This document shows positions 1-13,934 of a stretch of 64,000 bases of DNA, one piece after another. Below the pieces are notes generated by a model. It saw nothing but the letters and a program-made list of their open reading frames with translations. It made no database searches and was not told the origin of the DNA. This DNA is from Trichopria drosophilae (Eukaryota > Arthropoda > Insecta > Hymenoptera > Diapriidae). The position numbers and the translations under genes are program-made. How positions within the stretch are numbered: position 1 is the stretch's first letter; each line of letters starts with the position of its first letter. Location: the NCBI GenBank assembly GCA_030407085.1, contig JAQOWT010000017.1, positions 1 to 64,000 of the forward strand. The letters are read 5' to 3'.

Positions 1-140
1 AAATCTGAACGAATATAGAAAGAAATTTGGAAAAATTTGCACATAGGTCAATTTTGCACATATTTCCGCGAATATTGCCCTTTCGACCATAAAAATATAC
101 GCATCATTCTTGGAATTGAATATGATTACGTTTATATTCT

Positions 141-431
141 TTGCAATTTTTTGATATAATCAACCGTTTACCAGTTACTCGCCAATTTCTTGTTAATTTT
201 TTCCCGCATTTTCCCGATTACCAATATTTTTACGTTAAATATAGAAAGACCGTGACGAGATACGCGAAAATGTCAGGAGATAAAAAATGCTTATCTCGAC
301 GAAATCTGAACGAATATAGAAAGAAATTTGCACATAGGTCAATTTTGCACATATTTCCGCGAATATTGCCCTTTCGACCATAAAAATATACGCATCATTC
401 TTGGAATTCAATATGAAAACGTTTATATTCT
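141..431 (+). repeat. Reference S unit (291 bp)
   Basis: This is an A unit with 'accaatatttttacg' and one copy of the 10 bp 'aaatttgcaa' repeat. S units start at 141, 1336, 4037, 7945, 9140, 12741, 14839, 19953, 21448, 23246, 25344, 26840, 29843, 41281, 43078, 45176, 46972 (290 bp), 48767 and about 58096 (290 bp). Many, though not all, end in tail 2 ('gaattcaatatgaaaacg'). The 29843 unit has a different break ('gaatatatagaaaaatttgc'), which suggests a separate deletion event. None are in the inverted block. Confidence 0.8.
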
Positions 432-1960
432 TTGCATTTTTTTGATATAATCAACCGTTTACCAGTTACTCGCCAATTTCTTGTTAATTTTTTCCCGCAT
501 TTTCCCGATTACCAACATTTTTACGTTAAATATAGGAAGACCGTGACGAGATACGCGAAAATGTCAGAAGATAAAAAATGCTTATATCGAGGAAATCTGA
601 ACGAATATAGAAAGAAATTTGCAAAAATTTGCACATAGGTCAATTTTGCAAATATTTCCGCGAATATTGCCCTTTCGACCATAAAAATATACGCATCATT
701 CTTGGAATTGAATATGATTACGTTTATATTCTTTGCAATTTTTTGATATAATCAACCGTTTACCAGTTACTCGCCAATTTCTTGTTAATTTTTTCCCGCA
801 TTTTCCCGATTACCAACATTTTTACGTTAAATATAGAAAGACCGTGACGAGATACGCGAAAATGTCAGGAGATAAAAAATGCTTATCTCGACGAAATCTG
901 AACGAATATAGAAAGAAATTTGGAAAAATTTGCACATAGGTCAATTTTGCACATATTTCCGCGAATATTGCCCTTTCGACCATAAAAATATACGCATCAT
1001 TCTTGGAATTCAATATGAAAACGTTTATATTCTTTGCATTTTTTTTGATATAATCAACCGTTTCCCAGTTACTCGCCAATTTCTTGTTAATTTTTCCCCG
1101 CGTTTTCTCGATTACCAACACTTTTACGTTAAATATAGAAAGACCGAGACGAGATACAAGAAAATGTCAAGAGATAAAAAATACTTATCTCGACGAGATC
1201 TGAATGAATATTCAAAGAAATTTTTCAAAATTTGCAAATTGGGCAATTTTGCAAATATTTCCGCGAATATCGCCCTTTCGACCATAACAATATACGCATC
1301 ATTCTTGGAATTGAATATGATTACGTTTATATTCTTTGCAATTTTTTGATATAATCAACCGTTTACCAGTTACTCGCCAATTTCTTGTTAATTTTTTCCC
1401 GCATTTTCCCGATTACCAATATTTTTACGTTAAATATAGAAAGACCGTGACGAGATACGCGAAAATGTCAGGAGATAAAAAATGCTTATCTCGACGAAAT
1501 CTGAACGAATATAGAAAGAAATTTGCACATAGGTCAATTTTGCACATATTTCCGCGAATATTGCCCTTTCGACCATAAAAATATACGCATCATTCTTGGA
1601 ATTCAATATGAAAACGTTTATATTCTTTGCATTTTTTTGATATAATCAACCGTTTACCAGTTACTCGCCAATTTCTTGTTAATTTTTTCCCGCATTTTCC
1701 CGATTACCAACATTTTTACGTTAAATATAGGAAGACCGTGACGAGATACGCGAAAATGTTAGGAGATAAAAAATGCTTATCTCGACGAAATCTGAACGAA
1801 TATAGAAAGAAATTTTTCAAAAATTTGCACATTGGTCAATTTTGCAAATATTTCCGCGAATATCGCCCTTTCGACCATAACAATATACGCATCATTCTTG
1901 GAATTGAATATGATTACGTTTATATTCTTTGCAATTTTTTGATATAATTAACCGTTTACC
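141..1960 (+). repeat. Segmental duplication, copy 1 (pairs with 7945-9764)
   Basis: Unit order S, A with 'cttatatcgaggaaat', G, B1, S, AB is repeated at a constant 7804 bp offset with few differences. For instance 'aaatgttaggag' at about 1755 faces 'aaatgtcaggag' at about 9559. The first 100 bases of the window do not match the corresponding place at about 7805-7860, which marks the upstream limit. Similarity of order continues to about 4036/11840. Confidence 0.8.
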
Positions 1961-2530
1961 AGTTACTCGCCAATTTCTTGTTAATTATTTCCCGCATTTT
2001 CCCGATTACCAACATTTTTACGTTAAATATAGAAAGACCGTGACGAGATACGCGAAAAAGTCAGGAGATAAAAAATACTTATCTCGACGAGATCTGAACG
2101 AATATGGAAAGAAATTTGCAAAAATTTGCACATTGGTGAATTTTGCAAATATTTCCGCGAATATTGCCCTTTCGACCATAACAATATACGCATCATTCTT
2201 GGAATTGAATATGATTACGTTTATATTCTTTGCAATTTTTTGATATAATCAACCGTTTACCAGTTACTCGCCAATTTCTTGTTAATTTTTTCCCGCATTT
2301 TCCCGATTACCAACATTTTTACGTTAAATATAGAAAGACCGTGACGAGATACGCGAAAATGACATGAGATAAAAAATGCTTATCTCGACGAAATCTGAAC
2401 GAATATAGAAAGAAATTTGCAAAAATTTGCACATAGGTCAATTTTGCAAATATTTCCGCGAATATCGGCCTTTCGACCATAACAATATACGCATCATTCT
2501 TGGAATTGAATATGATTACGTTTATATTCT

Positions 2531-4036
2531 TTGCAATTTTTTGATATAATCAACCGTTTACCAGTTACTCGCCAATTTCTTGTTAATTTTTCCCCGCGTT
2601 TTCTCGATTACCAACACTTTTACGTTAAATATAGAAAGACCGAGACGAGATACAAGAAAATGTCAAGAGATAAAAAATACTTATCTCGACGAGATCTGAA
2701 TGAATATTCAAAGAAATTTTTCAAAATTTGCAAATTGGGCAATTTTGCAAATATTTCCGCGAATATCGCCCTTTCGACCATAACAATATACGCATCATTC
2801 TTGGAATTGAATATGATTACGTTTATATTCTTTGCAATTTTTTGATATAATCAACCGTTTACCAGTTACTCGCCAATTTCTTGTTAATTTTTTCCCGCGT
2901 TTTCTCGATTACCAACACTTTTACGTTAAATATAGGAAGACCGTGACGAGATACGCGAAAATGTCAGTAGATAAAAAATGCTTATCTCGACGAGATCTCA
3001 ATGAATATTCAAAGAAATTTTTCAAAAATTTGCACATTGGGCAATTTTGCAAATATTTCCGCGAATATCGCCCTTTCGACCATAACAATATACGCATCAT
3101 TCTTGGAATTGAATATGATTACGTTTATATTCTTTGCAATTTTTTGATATAATCAACCGTTTACCAGTTACTCGCCAATTTCTTGTTAATTTTTTCCCGC
3201 GTTTTCTCAATTACCAACACTTTTACGTTAAATATAGGAAGACCGAGAAGAGATACAAGAAAATGTCAAGAGATAAAAAATACTTATCTCGACGAGATCT
3301 CAATGAATATTCAAAGAAATTTTTCAAAAATTTGCACATTGGGCAATTTTGCAAATATTTCCGCGAATATCGCCCTTTCGACCATAACAATATATGCATC
3401 ATTCTTGGAATTGAATATGATTACGTTTATATTCTATGCAATTTTTTGATATAATCAACCGTTTACCAGTTACTCGCCAATTTCTTGTCAATTTTTTCCC
3501 GCATTTTCCCGATTACCAACATTTTTACGTTAAATATAGAAAGACCGTGACGAGATTCGCGAAAAAGTCACGAGATAAAAAATGCTTATCTCGACGAAAT
3601 CTGAACGAATATAGAAAGAAATTTGCAAAAATTTGCACATAGGTCAATTTTGCAAATATTTCCGCGAATATTGCCCTTTCGACCATAAAAATATACGCAT
3701 CATTCTTGGAATTGAATATGATTACGTTTATATTCTTTGCAATTTTATATATAATCAACCGTTTACCAGTTACTCGCCAATTTCTTGTTAATTTTTTCCC
3801 GCATTTTCCAGATTACCAACATTTTTACGTTAAATATAGAAAGACCGTGACGAGATACGCGAAAATGTCAGGAGATAAAAAATGCTTATCTCGACGAAAT
3901 CTGAATGAATATTCAAAGAAATTTTTCAAAATTTGCAAATTGGGCAATTTTGCAAATATTTCCGCGAATATCGCCCTTTCGACCATAAAAATATACGCAT
4001 CATTCTTGGAATTCAATATGAAAACGTTTATATTCT
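2531..4036 (+). repeat. Array segment 2: B1-B-B2-AF-AB run
   Basis: Unit map: 2531 B1, 2832 B hybrid ('gtgacgagatacgcg' with a B front and rear), 3134 B2 with the private 'tatatgcatc', 3436 AF with 'agtcacgag', 3737 AB starting with 'ttttatatata' instead of 'ttttttgatata'. This is the first of about ten direct-orientation copies or part-copies of the B1-B2-AF theme. The 3134-3735 pair recurs at 10937-11539 with the same private changes. Confidence 0.7.
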
Positions 4037-7000
4037 TTGCAATTTTTTGATATAATCAACCGTTTACCAGTTACTCGCCAATTTCTTGTTAATTTTTTCC
4101 CGCATTTTCCCGATTACCAATATTTTTACGTTAAATATAGAAAGACCGTGACGAGATACGCGAAAATGTCAGGAGATAAAAAATGCTTATCTCGACGAAA
4201 TCTGAACGAATATAGAAAGAAATTTGCACATAGGTCAATTTTGCACATATTTCCGCGAATATTGCCCTTTCGACCATAAAAATATACGCATCATTCTTGG
4301 AATTCAATATGAAAACGTTTATATTCTTTGCATTTTTTTTGATATAATCAACCGTTTCCCAGTTACTCGCCAATTTCTTGTTAATTTTTCCCCGCGTTTT
4401 CTCGATTACCAACACTTTTACGTTAAATATAGAAAGACCGAGACGAGATACGCGAAAATGTCAAGAGATAAAAAATACTTATCTCGACGAGATCTGAATG
4501 AATATAGAAAGAAATTGTTCAAAAATTTGCACATTGGGCAATTTTGCAAATATTTCCGCGAATATCGCCCTTTCGACCATAACAATATACGCATCATTCT
4601 TGGAATTGAATATGATTACGTTTATATTCTTTGCAATTTTTTGATATAATCAACCGTTTACCAGTTACTCGCCAATTTCTTGTTAATTTTTTCCCGCATT
4701 TTCCCGATTACCAACACTTTTACGTTAAATATAGGAAGACCGTGACGAGATACGCGAAAATGTCAGGAGATAAAAAATGCTTATCTCGACGAAATCTGAA
4801 CGAATATAGAAATAAATTTTTCAAAAATTTGCACATAGGTCAATTTTGCAAATATTTCCTCGAATATTGCCCTTTCGACCATAAAAATATACGCATCATT
4901 CTTGGAATTGAATATGATTACGTTTATATTCTTTGCAATGTTTTGATATAATCAACCGTTTACCAGTTACTCGCCAACTTCTTGTTAATTTTTTCCCCCG
5001 TTTTCTCGATTACCAACACTTTTACGTTAAATATAGGAAGACTGAGACGAGATACAAGAAAATGTCAAGAGATAAAAAATACTTATCTCGACGAGATCTC
5101 AATGAATATTCAAAGAAATTTTTCAAAAATTTGCACATTGGGCAATTTTGCAAATATTTCCGCGAATATCGCCCTTTCGACCATAACAATATACGCATCA
5201 TTCTTGGAATTGAATATGATTACGTTTATATTCTTTGCAATTTTTTGATATAATCAACCGTTTACCAGTTGATCGCCAATTTCTTGTTAATTTTTTCCCG
5301 CAATTTCCCGATTACCAACATTTTTACGTTAAATATAGAAAGACCGTGACGAAATACGCGAAAAAGTCACGAGATAAAAAATACTTATCTCGACGAGATC
5401 TGAACGAATATAGAAAGAAATTTGCAAAAATTTGCACATAGGTCAATTTTGCAAATATTTCCGCGAATATTGCCCTTTCGACCATAAAAATATACGCATC
5501 ATTCTTGGAATTGAATATGATTACGTTTATATTCTTTGCAATTTTTTGATATAATCAACCGTTTACCAGTTACTCGCCAATTTCTTGTTAATTTTTTCCC
5601 GCATTTTCCCGATTACCAACATTTTTACGTTAAATATAGAAAGACCGTGACGAGATACGCGAAAATGTCAGGAGATAAAAAATGCTTATCTCGACGAAAT
5701 CTGAACGAATATAGAAAGAAATTTTTCAAAATTTGCAAATTGGGCAATTTTGCAAATATTTCCGCGAATATCGCCCTTTCGACCATAACAATATACGCAT
5801 CATTCTTGGAATTGAATATGATTACGTTTATATTCTTTGCAATTTTTTGATATAATCAACCGTTTACCAGTTACTCGCCAATTTCTTGTTAATTTTTTCC
5901 CGCATTTTCCCGATTACCAACATTTTTACGTTAAATATAGAAAGACCGTGACGAGATACGCGAAAATGTCAGGAGATAAAAAATGCTTATCTCGACGAAA
6001 TCTGAACGAATATAGAAAGAAATTTGCAAAAATTTGCACATAGGTCAATTTTGCAAATATTTCCGCGAATATTGCCCTTTCGACCATAAAAATATACGCA
6101 TCATTCTTGGAATTCAATATGATTACGTTTATATTCTTTGCAATTTTTTGATATAATCAACCGTTTACCAGTTACTCGCCAATATCTTGTTAATTTTTTC
6201 CCGCATTTTCCCGATTACCAACATTTTTACGTTAAATATAGAAAGACCGTAACGAGATACGCGAAAATGTCAGGAGATAAAAAATGCTTATCTCGACGAA
6301 ATCTGAACGAATATAGAAAGAAATTTGCAAAAATTTGCACATAGGTCAATTTTGCAAATATTTCCGCGAATATTGCCCTTTTGACCATAATATACGCATC
6401 ATTCTTGGAATTGAATATGATTACGTTTATATTCTTTGCAATTTTTTGATATAATCAACCGTTTACCAGTTACTCGCCAATATCTTGTTAATTTTTTCCC
6501 GCATTTTCCCGATTACCAACATTTTTACGTTAAATATAGAAAGACCGTAACGAGATACGCGAAAATGTCAGGAGATAAAAAATGCTTATCTCGACGAAAT
6601 CTGAACGAATATTCAAAGAAATTTTTCAAAAATTTGCACATTGGGCAATTTTGCAAATATTTCCGCGAATATTGCCCTTTCGACCATAACAATATACGCA
6701 TCATTCTTGGAATTGAATATGATTACGTTTATATTCTTTGCAATTTTTTGATATAATCAACCGTTTACCAGTTACTCGCCAATTTCTTGTTAATTTTTTC
6801 CCGCATTTTCCCGATTACCAACATTTTTACGTTAAATATAGAAAGACCGTGACGAGATACGCGAAAATGTCAGGAGATAAAAAATGCTTATCTCGACGAA
6901 ATCTGAACGAATATTCAAAGAAATTTTTCAAAAATTTGCACATTGGGCAATTTTGCAAATATTTCCGCGAATATCGCCCTTTCGACCATAACAATATACG

Positions 7001-7944
7001 CATCATTCTTGGAATTGAATATGATTACGTTTATATTCTTTGCAATTTTTTGATATAATCAACCGTTTACCAGTTACTCGCCAATTTCTTGTTAATTTTT
7101 TCCCGCGTTTTCTGAATTACCAACACTTTTACGTTAAATATAGGAAGACCGAGACGAGATACGCGAAAATGTCAAGAGTTAAAAAATACTTATCTCGACG
7201 AGATCTTAATGAATATTCAAAGAAATTTTTCAAAAATTTGCACATTGGGCAATTTTGCAAATATCTCCGCGAATATCGCCCTTTCGACCGTAAAAATATA
7301 CGTATCATTCTTGGGATTGAATATGATTACGTTTATATTCTTTGCAATTTTTTGATATAATCAACCGTTTACCAGTTACTCGCCAACTTCTTGTTAATTT
7401 TTTCCCGCATTCTCCCGATTACCAACATTTTTACGTTAAATATACAAAGACCGTGACGAGATACGCGAAAATGTCAGGAGATAAAAAATGCTTATCTCGA
7501 CGAAATCTGAACGAATATAGAAAGAAATTTGCAAAAATTTGCACATAGGTCAATTTTGCAAATATTTCCGCGAATATTGCCCTTTCGACCATATCAATAT
7601 ACGCATCATTCTTGGAATTGAATATGATTACGTTTATATTCTTTGCAATTTTTTTATATAATCCACCGTTTACCAGTTACTCGCCAATTTCTTGTTAATT
7701 TTTTCCCGCATTTTCCGGATTACCAACATTTTTACGTTAAATATAGAAAGACCGTGACGAGATACGCGAAAATGTCAGGAGATAAAAAATGCTTATCTCG
7801 ACGAAATCTGAATGAATATTCAAAGAAATTTTTCAAAAATTTGCACATTGGGCAATTTTGCACATATTTCCGCGAATATTGCCCTTTCGACCGTAAAAAT
7901 ATACGCATCATTCTTGGAATTGAATATGATTACGTTTATATTCT
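4037..7944 (+). repeat. Array segment 3: mixed A, AB and B units
   Basis: Unit map: 4037 S, about 4328 B1-like with 'agatacgcg', 4631 AB, 4933 B2-like ('ttcccccg'), 5235 AF-like ('gatcgcc', 'cgaaatacgcg'), 5536 AB, 5837 A, 6138 A of 298 bp, 6436 AB, 6738 AB, 7040 B-like, 7342 A, 7643 AB. Three bases are missing in 'ccataatatacg' near 6387, where other units have 'ccataaaaatatacg' or 'ccataacaatatacg'. Confidence 0.65.
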
Positions 7945-10900
7945 TTGCAATTTTTTGATATAATCAACCGTTTACCAGTTACTCGCCAATTTCTTGTTAA
8001 TTTTTTCCCGCATTTTCCCGATTACCAATATTTTTACGTTAAATATAGAAAGACCGTGACGAGATACGCGAAAATGTCAGGAGATAAAAAATGCTTATCT
8101 CGACGAAATCTGAACGAATATAGAAAGAAATTTGCACATAGGTCAATTTTGCACATATTTCCGCGAATATTGCCCTTTCGACCATAAAAATATACGCATC
8201 ATTCTTGGAATTCAATATGAAAACGTTTATATTCTTTGCATTTTTTTGATATAATCAACCGTTTACCAGTTACTCGCCAATTTCTTGTTAATTTTTTCCC
8301 GCATTTTCCCGATTACCAACATTTTTACGTTAAATATAGGAAGACCGTGACGAGATACGCGAAAATGTCAGAAGATAAAAAATGCTTATATCGAGGAAAT
8401 CTGAACGAATATAGAAAGAAATTTGCAAAAATTTGCACATAGGTCAATTTTGCAAATATTTCCGCGAATATTGCCCTTTCGACCATAAAAATATACGCAT
8501 CATTCTTGGAATTGAATATGATTACGTTTATATTCTTTGCAATTTTTTGATATAATCAACCGTTTACCAGTTACTCGCCAATTTCTTGTTAATTTTTTCC
8601 CGCATTTTCCCGATTACCAACATTTTTACGTTAAATATAGAAAGACCGTGACGAGATACGCGAAAATGTCAGGAGATAAAAAATGCTTATCTCGACGAAA
8701 TCTGAACGAATATAGAAAGAAATTTGGAAAAATTTGCACATAGGTCAATTTTGCACATATTTCCGCGAATATTGCCCTTTCGACCATAAAAATATACGCA
8801 TCATTCTTGGAATTCAATATGAAAACGTTTATATTCTTTGCATTTTTTTTGATATAATCAACCGTTTCCCAGTTACTCGCCAATTTCTTGTTAATTTTTC
8901 CCCGCGTTTTCTCGATTACCAACACTTTTACGTTAAATATAGAAAGACCGAGACGAGATACAAGAAAATGTCAAGAGATAAAAAATACTTATCTCGACGA
9001 GATCTGAATGAATATTCAAAGAAATTTTTCAAAATTTGCAAATTGGGCAATTTTGCAAATATTTCCGCGAATATCGCCCTTTCGACCATAACAATATACG
9101 CATCATTCTTGGAATTGAATATGATTACGTTTATATTCTTTGCAATTTTTTGATATAATCAACCGTTTACCAGTTACTCGCCAATTTCTTGTTAATTTTT
9201 TCCCGCATTTTCCCGATTACCAATATTTTTACGTTAAATATAGAAAGACCGTGACGAGATACGCGAAAATGTCAGGAGATAAAAAATGCTTATCTCGACG
9301 AAATCTGAACGAATATAGAAAGAAATTTGCACATAGGTCAATTTTGCACATATTTCCGCGAATATTGCCCTTTCGACCATAAAAATATACGCATCATTCT
9401 TGGAATTCAATATGAAAACGTTTATATTCTTTGCATTTTTTTGATATAATCAACCGTTTACCAGTTACTCGCCAATTTCTTGTTAATTTTTTCCCGCATT
9501 TTCCCGATTACCAACATTTTTACGTTAAATATAGGAAGACCGTGACGAGATACGCGAAAATGTCAGGAGATAAAAAATGCTTATCTCGACGAAATCTGAA
9601 CGAATATAGAAATAAATTTTTCAAAAATTTGCACATTGGACAATTTTGCAAATATTTCCGCGAATATCGCCCTTTCGACCATAACAATATACGCATCATT
9701 CTTGGAATTGAATATGATTACGTTTATATTCTTTGCAATTTTTTGATATAATTAACCGTTTACCAGTTACTCGCCAATTTCTTGTCAATTTTTTCCCGCA
9801 TTTTCCCGATTACCAACATTTTTACGTTAAATATAGAAAGACCGTGACGAGATTCGCGAAAAAGTCAGGAGATAAAAAATGCTTATCTCGACGAAATCTG
9901 AACGAATATAGAAAGAAATTTGCAAAAATTTGCACATAGGACAATTTTGCAAATATTTCCGCGAATATTGCCCTTTCGACCATAAAAATATACGCATCAT
10001 TCTTGGAATTGAATATGATTACGTTTATATTCTTTGCAATTTTTTGATATAATCAACCGTTTACCAGTTACTCGCCAATTTCTTGTTAATTTTTTCCCGC
10101 ATTTTCCCGATTACCAACATTTTTAGGTTAAATATAGAAAGACCGTGACGAGATACGCGAAAATGTCAGGAGATAAAAAATGCTTATCTCGACGAAATCT
10201 GAACGAATATAGAAAGAAATTTGCAAAAATTTGCACATAGGTCAATTTTGCACATATTTCCGCGAATATCGCCCTTTCGACCATAACAATATACGCATCA
10301 TTCTTGGAATTGAATATGATTACGTTTATATTCTATGCAATTTTTTGATATAATCAACCGTTTACCAGTTACTCGCCAATTTCTTGTCAATTTTTTCCCG
10401 CATTTTCCCGATTACCAACATTTTTACGTTAAATATAGAAAGACCGTGACGAGATACGCGAAAATGTCAGGAGATAAAAAATGCTTATCTCGACGAAATC
10501 TGAATGAATATTCAAAGAAATTTTTCAAAATTTGCAAATTGGGCAATTTTGCACATATTTCCGCGAATATTGCCCTTTCGACCATAAAAATATACGCATC
10601 ATTCTTGGAATTCAATATGAAAACGTTTATATTCTTTGCATTTTTTTGATATAATCAACCGTTTATCAGTTACTCGCCAATTTCTTGTTAATTTTTTCCC
10701 GCGTTTTCTCGAGTACCAACACTTTTACGATAAATATAGGAAGACCGTGACGAGATACGCGAAAATGTCAGGAGATAAAAAATACTTATCTCGACGAGAT
10801 CTGAATGAATATTCAAAGAAATTTTTCAAAATTTGCACATTGGGCAATTTTGCAAATATTTCCGCGAATATCGCCCTTTCGACCATAACAATATACGCAT

Positions 10901-12740
10901 CATTCTTGGAATTGAATATGATTACGTTTATATTCTTTGCAATTTTTTGATATAATCAACCGTTTACCAGTTACTCGCCAATTTCTTGTTAATTTTTTCC
11001 CGCGTTTTCTCAATTACCAACACTTTTACGTTAAATATAGGAAGACCGAGAAGAGATACAAGAAAATGTCAAGAGATAAAAAATACTTATCTCGACGAGA
11101 TCTCAATGAATATTCAAAGAAATTTTTCAAAAATTTGCACATTGGGCAATTTTGCAAATATTTCCGCGAATATCGCCCTTTCGACCATAACAATATATGC
11201 ATCATTCTTGGAATTGAATATGATTACGTTTATATTCTATGCAATTTTTTGATATAATCAACCGTTTACCAGTTACTCGCCAATTTCTTGTCAATTTTTT
11301 CCCGCATTTTCCCGATTACCAACATTTTTACGTTAAATATAGAAAGACCGTGACGAGATTCGCGAAAAAGTCACGAGATAAAAAATGCTTATCTCGACGA
11401 AATCTGAACGAATATAGAAAGAAATTTGCAAAAATTTGCACATAGGTCAATTTTGCAAATATTTCCGCGAATATTGCCCTTTCGACCATAAAAATATACG
11501 CATCATTCTTGGAATTGAATATGATTACGTTTATATTCTTTGCAATTTTTTGATATAATCAACCGTTTACCAGTTACTCGCCAATTTCTTGTCAATTTTT
11601 TCCCGCATTTTCCCGATTACCAACATTTTTACGTTAAATATAGAAAGACCGTGACGAGATACGCGAAAATGTCAGGAGATAAAAAATGCTTATCTCGACG
11701 AAATCTGAATGAATATTCAAAGAAATTTTTCAAAATTTGCAAATTGGGCAATTTTGCACATATTTCCGCGAATATTGCCCTTTCGACCATAAAAATATAC
11801 GCATCATTCTTGGAATTCAATATGAAAACGTTTATATTCTTTGCATTTTTTTGATATAATCAACCGTTTCCCAGTTACTCGCCAATTTCTTGTTAATTTT
11901 TCCCCGCGTTTTCTCGATTACCAACACTTTTACGTTAAATATAGAAAGACCGAGACGAGATACAAGAAAATGTCAAGAGATAAAAAATACTTATCTCGAC
12001 GAGATCTGAATGAATATTCAAAGAAATTTTTCAAAATTTGCACATTGGGCAATTTTGCAAATATTTCCGCGAATATCGCCCTTTCGACCATAACAATATA
12101 CGCATCATTCTTGGAATTGCATATGATTACATTTATATTCTTTGCAATTTTTTGATATAATCAACCGTTTACCAGTTACTCGCCAATTTCTTGTTAATTT
12201 ATTCCCGCATTTTCCCGATTACCAACATTTTTACGTTAAATATAGGAAGACCGTGACGAGATACGCGAAAATGTCAGAAGATAAAAAATGCTTATCTCGA
12301 CGAAATCTGAACGAATATAGAAAGAAATTTGCAAAAATTTGCACATAGGTCAATTTTGCAAATATTTCCGCGAATATTGCCCTTTTGACCATAATATACG
12401 CATCATTCTTGGAATTGAATATGATTACGTTAATTTTCTATACAGTTTTTTGATATAATCAAGCATTTATCAGTTACTCGCCAATATCTTGATAATTTTT
12501 TCCCGCATTTTCCCGATTACCAACATTTTTACGTTAAATATAGAAAGACCGTGACGAGATACGCGAAAATGTCAGGAGATAAAAAATGCTTATCTCGACG
12601 AAATCTGAACGAATATAGAAAGAAATTTGCAAAAATTTGCACATAGGTCAATTTTGCAAATATTTCCGCGAATATTGCCCTTTCGACCTTAAAAATATAC
12701 GCATCATTCTTGGAATTGAATATGATTACGTTTATATTCT
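7945..12740 (+). repeat. Array segment 4: second copy of segments 1-2
   Basis: Unit map: 7945 S, 8236 A with 'cttatatcgaggaaat', 8537 G, 8838 B1, 9140 S, 9431 AB, 9733 AF with 'ataattaacc', 10034 A, 10335 AB, 10636 B hybrid, 10937 B2, 11239 AF with 'agtcacgag', 11540 AB, 11841 B1, 12142 A of 298 bp, about 12440 a diverged A unit. The order parallels 141-4036 at an offset of 7803-7804 bp. The exceptions are at 2531/10335, where a B1 unit faces an AB unit, and in the final unit, 3737/11540. Confidence 0.7.
12386..12494 (+). repeat. Diverged patch spanning a unit boundary
   Basis: Clustered changes: 'ccataatatacg' (3 bases short), 'tacgttaattttctatacag', 'aagcatttatcag', 'aatatcttgataa'. The flanks are ordinary A sequence. 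Confidence 0.7.
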
Positions 12741-13934
12741 TTGCAATTTTTTGATATAATCAACCGTTTACCAGTTACTCGCCAATTTCTTGTTAATTTT
12801 TTCCCGCATTTTCCCGATTACCAATATTTTTACGTTAAATATAGAAAGACCGTGACGAGATACGCGAAAATGTCAGGAGATAAAAAATGCTTATCTCGAC
12901 GAAATCTGAACGAATATAGAAAGAAATTTGCACATAGGTCAATTTTGCACATATTTCCGCGAATATTGCCCTTTCGACCATAAAAATATACGCATCATTC
13001 TTGGAATTCAATATGAAAACGTTTATATTCTTTGCATTTTTTTGATATAATCAACCGTTTACCAGTTACTCGCCAATTTCTTGTTAATTTTTTCCCGCAT
13101 TTTCCCGATTACCAACATTTTTACGTTAAATATAGGAAGACCGTGACGAGATACGCGAAAATGTCAGGAGATAAAAAATGCTTATCTCGACGAAATCTGA
13201 ACGAATATAGAAAGAAATTTGCAAAAATTTGCACATAGGTCAATTTTGCAAATATTTCCGCGAATATTGCCCTTTCGACCATAAAAATATACGCATCATT
13301 CTTGGAATTGAATATGATTACGTTTATATTCTTTGCAATTTTTTGATATAATCAACCGTTTACCAGTTACTCGCCAATTTCTTGTTAATTTTTTCCCGCA
13401 TTTTCCCGATTACCAACATTTTTACGTTAAATATAGAAAGACCGTGACGAGATACGCGAAAATGTCAGGAGATAAAAAATGCTTATCTCGACGAAATCTG
13501 AACGAATATAGAAAGAAATTTGGAAAAATTTGCACATAGGTCAATTTTGCACATATTTCCGCGAATATTGCCCTTTCGACCATAAAAATATACGCATCAT
13601 TCTTGGAATTGAATATGATTACGTTTATATTCTTTGCAATTTTTTGATATAATCAACCGTTTACCAGTTACTCGCCAATTTCTTGTTAATTTTTTCCCGC
13701 ATTTTCCCGATTACCAACATTTTTACGTTAAATATAGAAAGACCGTGACGAGATACGCGAAAATGTCAGGAGATAAAAAATGCTTATCTCGACGAAATCT
13801 GAACGAATATAGAAAGAAATTTGGAAAAATTTGCACATAGGTCAATTTTGCACATATTTCCGCGAATATTGCCCTTTCGACCATAAAAATATACGCATCA
13901 TTCTTGGAATTCAATATGAAAACGTTTATATTCT

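Larger units (their letters stand above)
1..2530 (+). repeat. Array segment 1: S-A-G-B1 module
   Basis: Unit map: partial G unit 1-140, then 141 S, 432 A with the private change 'cttatatcgaggaaat' near 581-596, 733 G, 1034 B1 (eight T in the leading run), 1336 S, 1627 AB, 1929 A/B mixture with 'ataattaacc', 2230 A with 'gacatgag'. The order from 141 onward recurs from 7945. Confidence 0.7.

Noticed and set aside
141..170. Bacterial-type promoter ('ttgcaa' and 'tataat') at each unit start
   Set aside because: The two motifs lie only a few bases apart rather than about 17, there is no gene downstream, and the array is eukaryotic in character.
930..1349. A 139-codon frame, and similar 141- and 144-codon frames at 4224 and 52258, as a possible gene
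   Set aside because: They span two satellite units and arise only because local length changes keep one frame open. Their content is the same unit translation.
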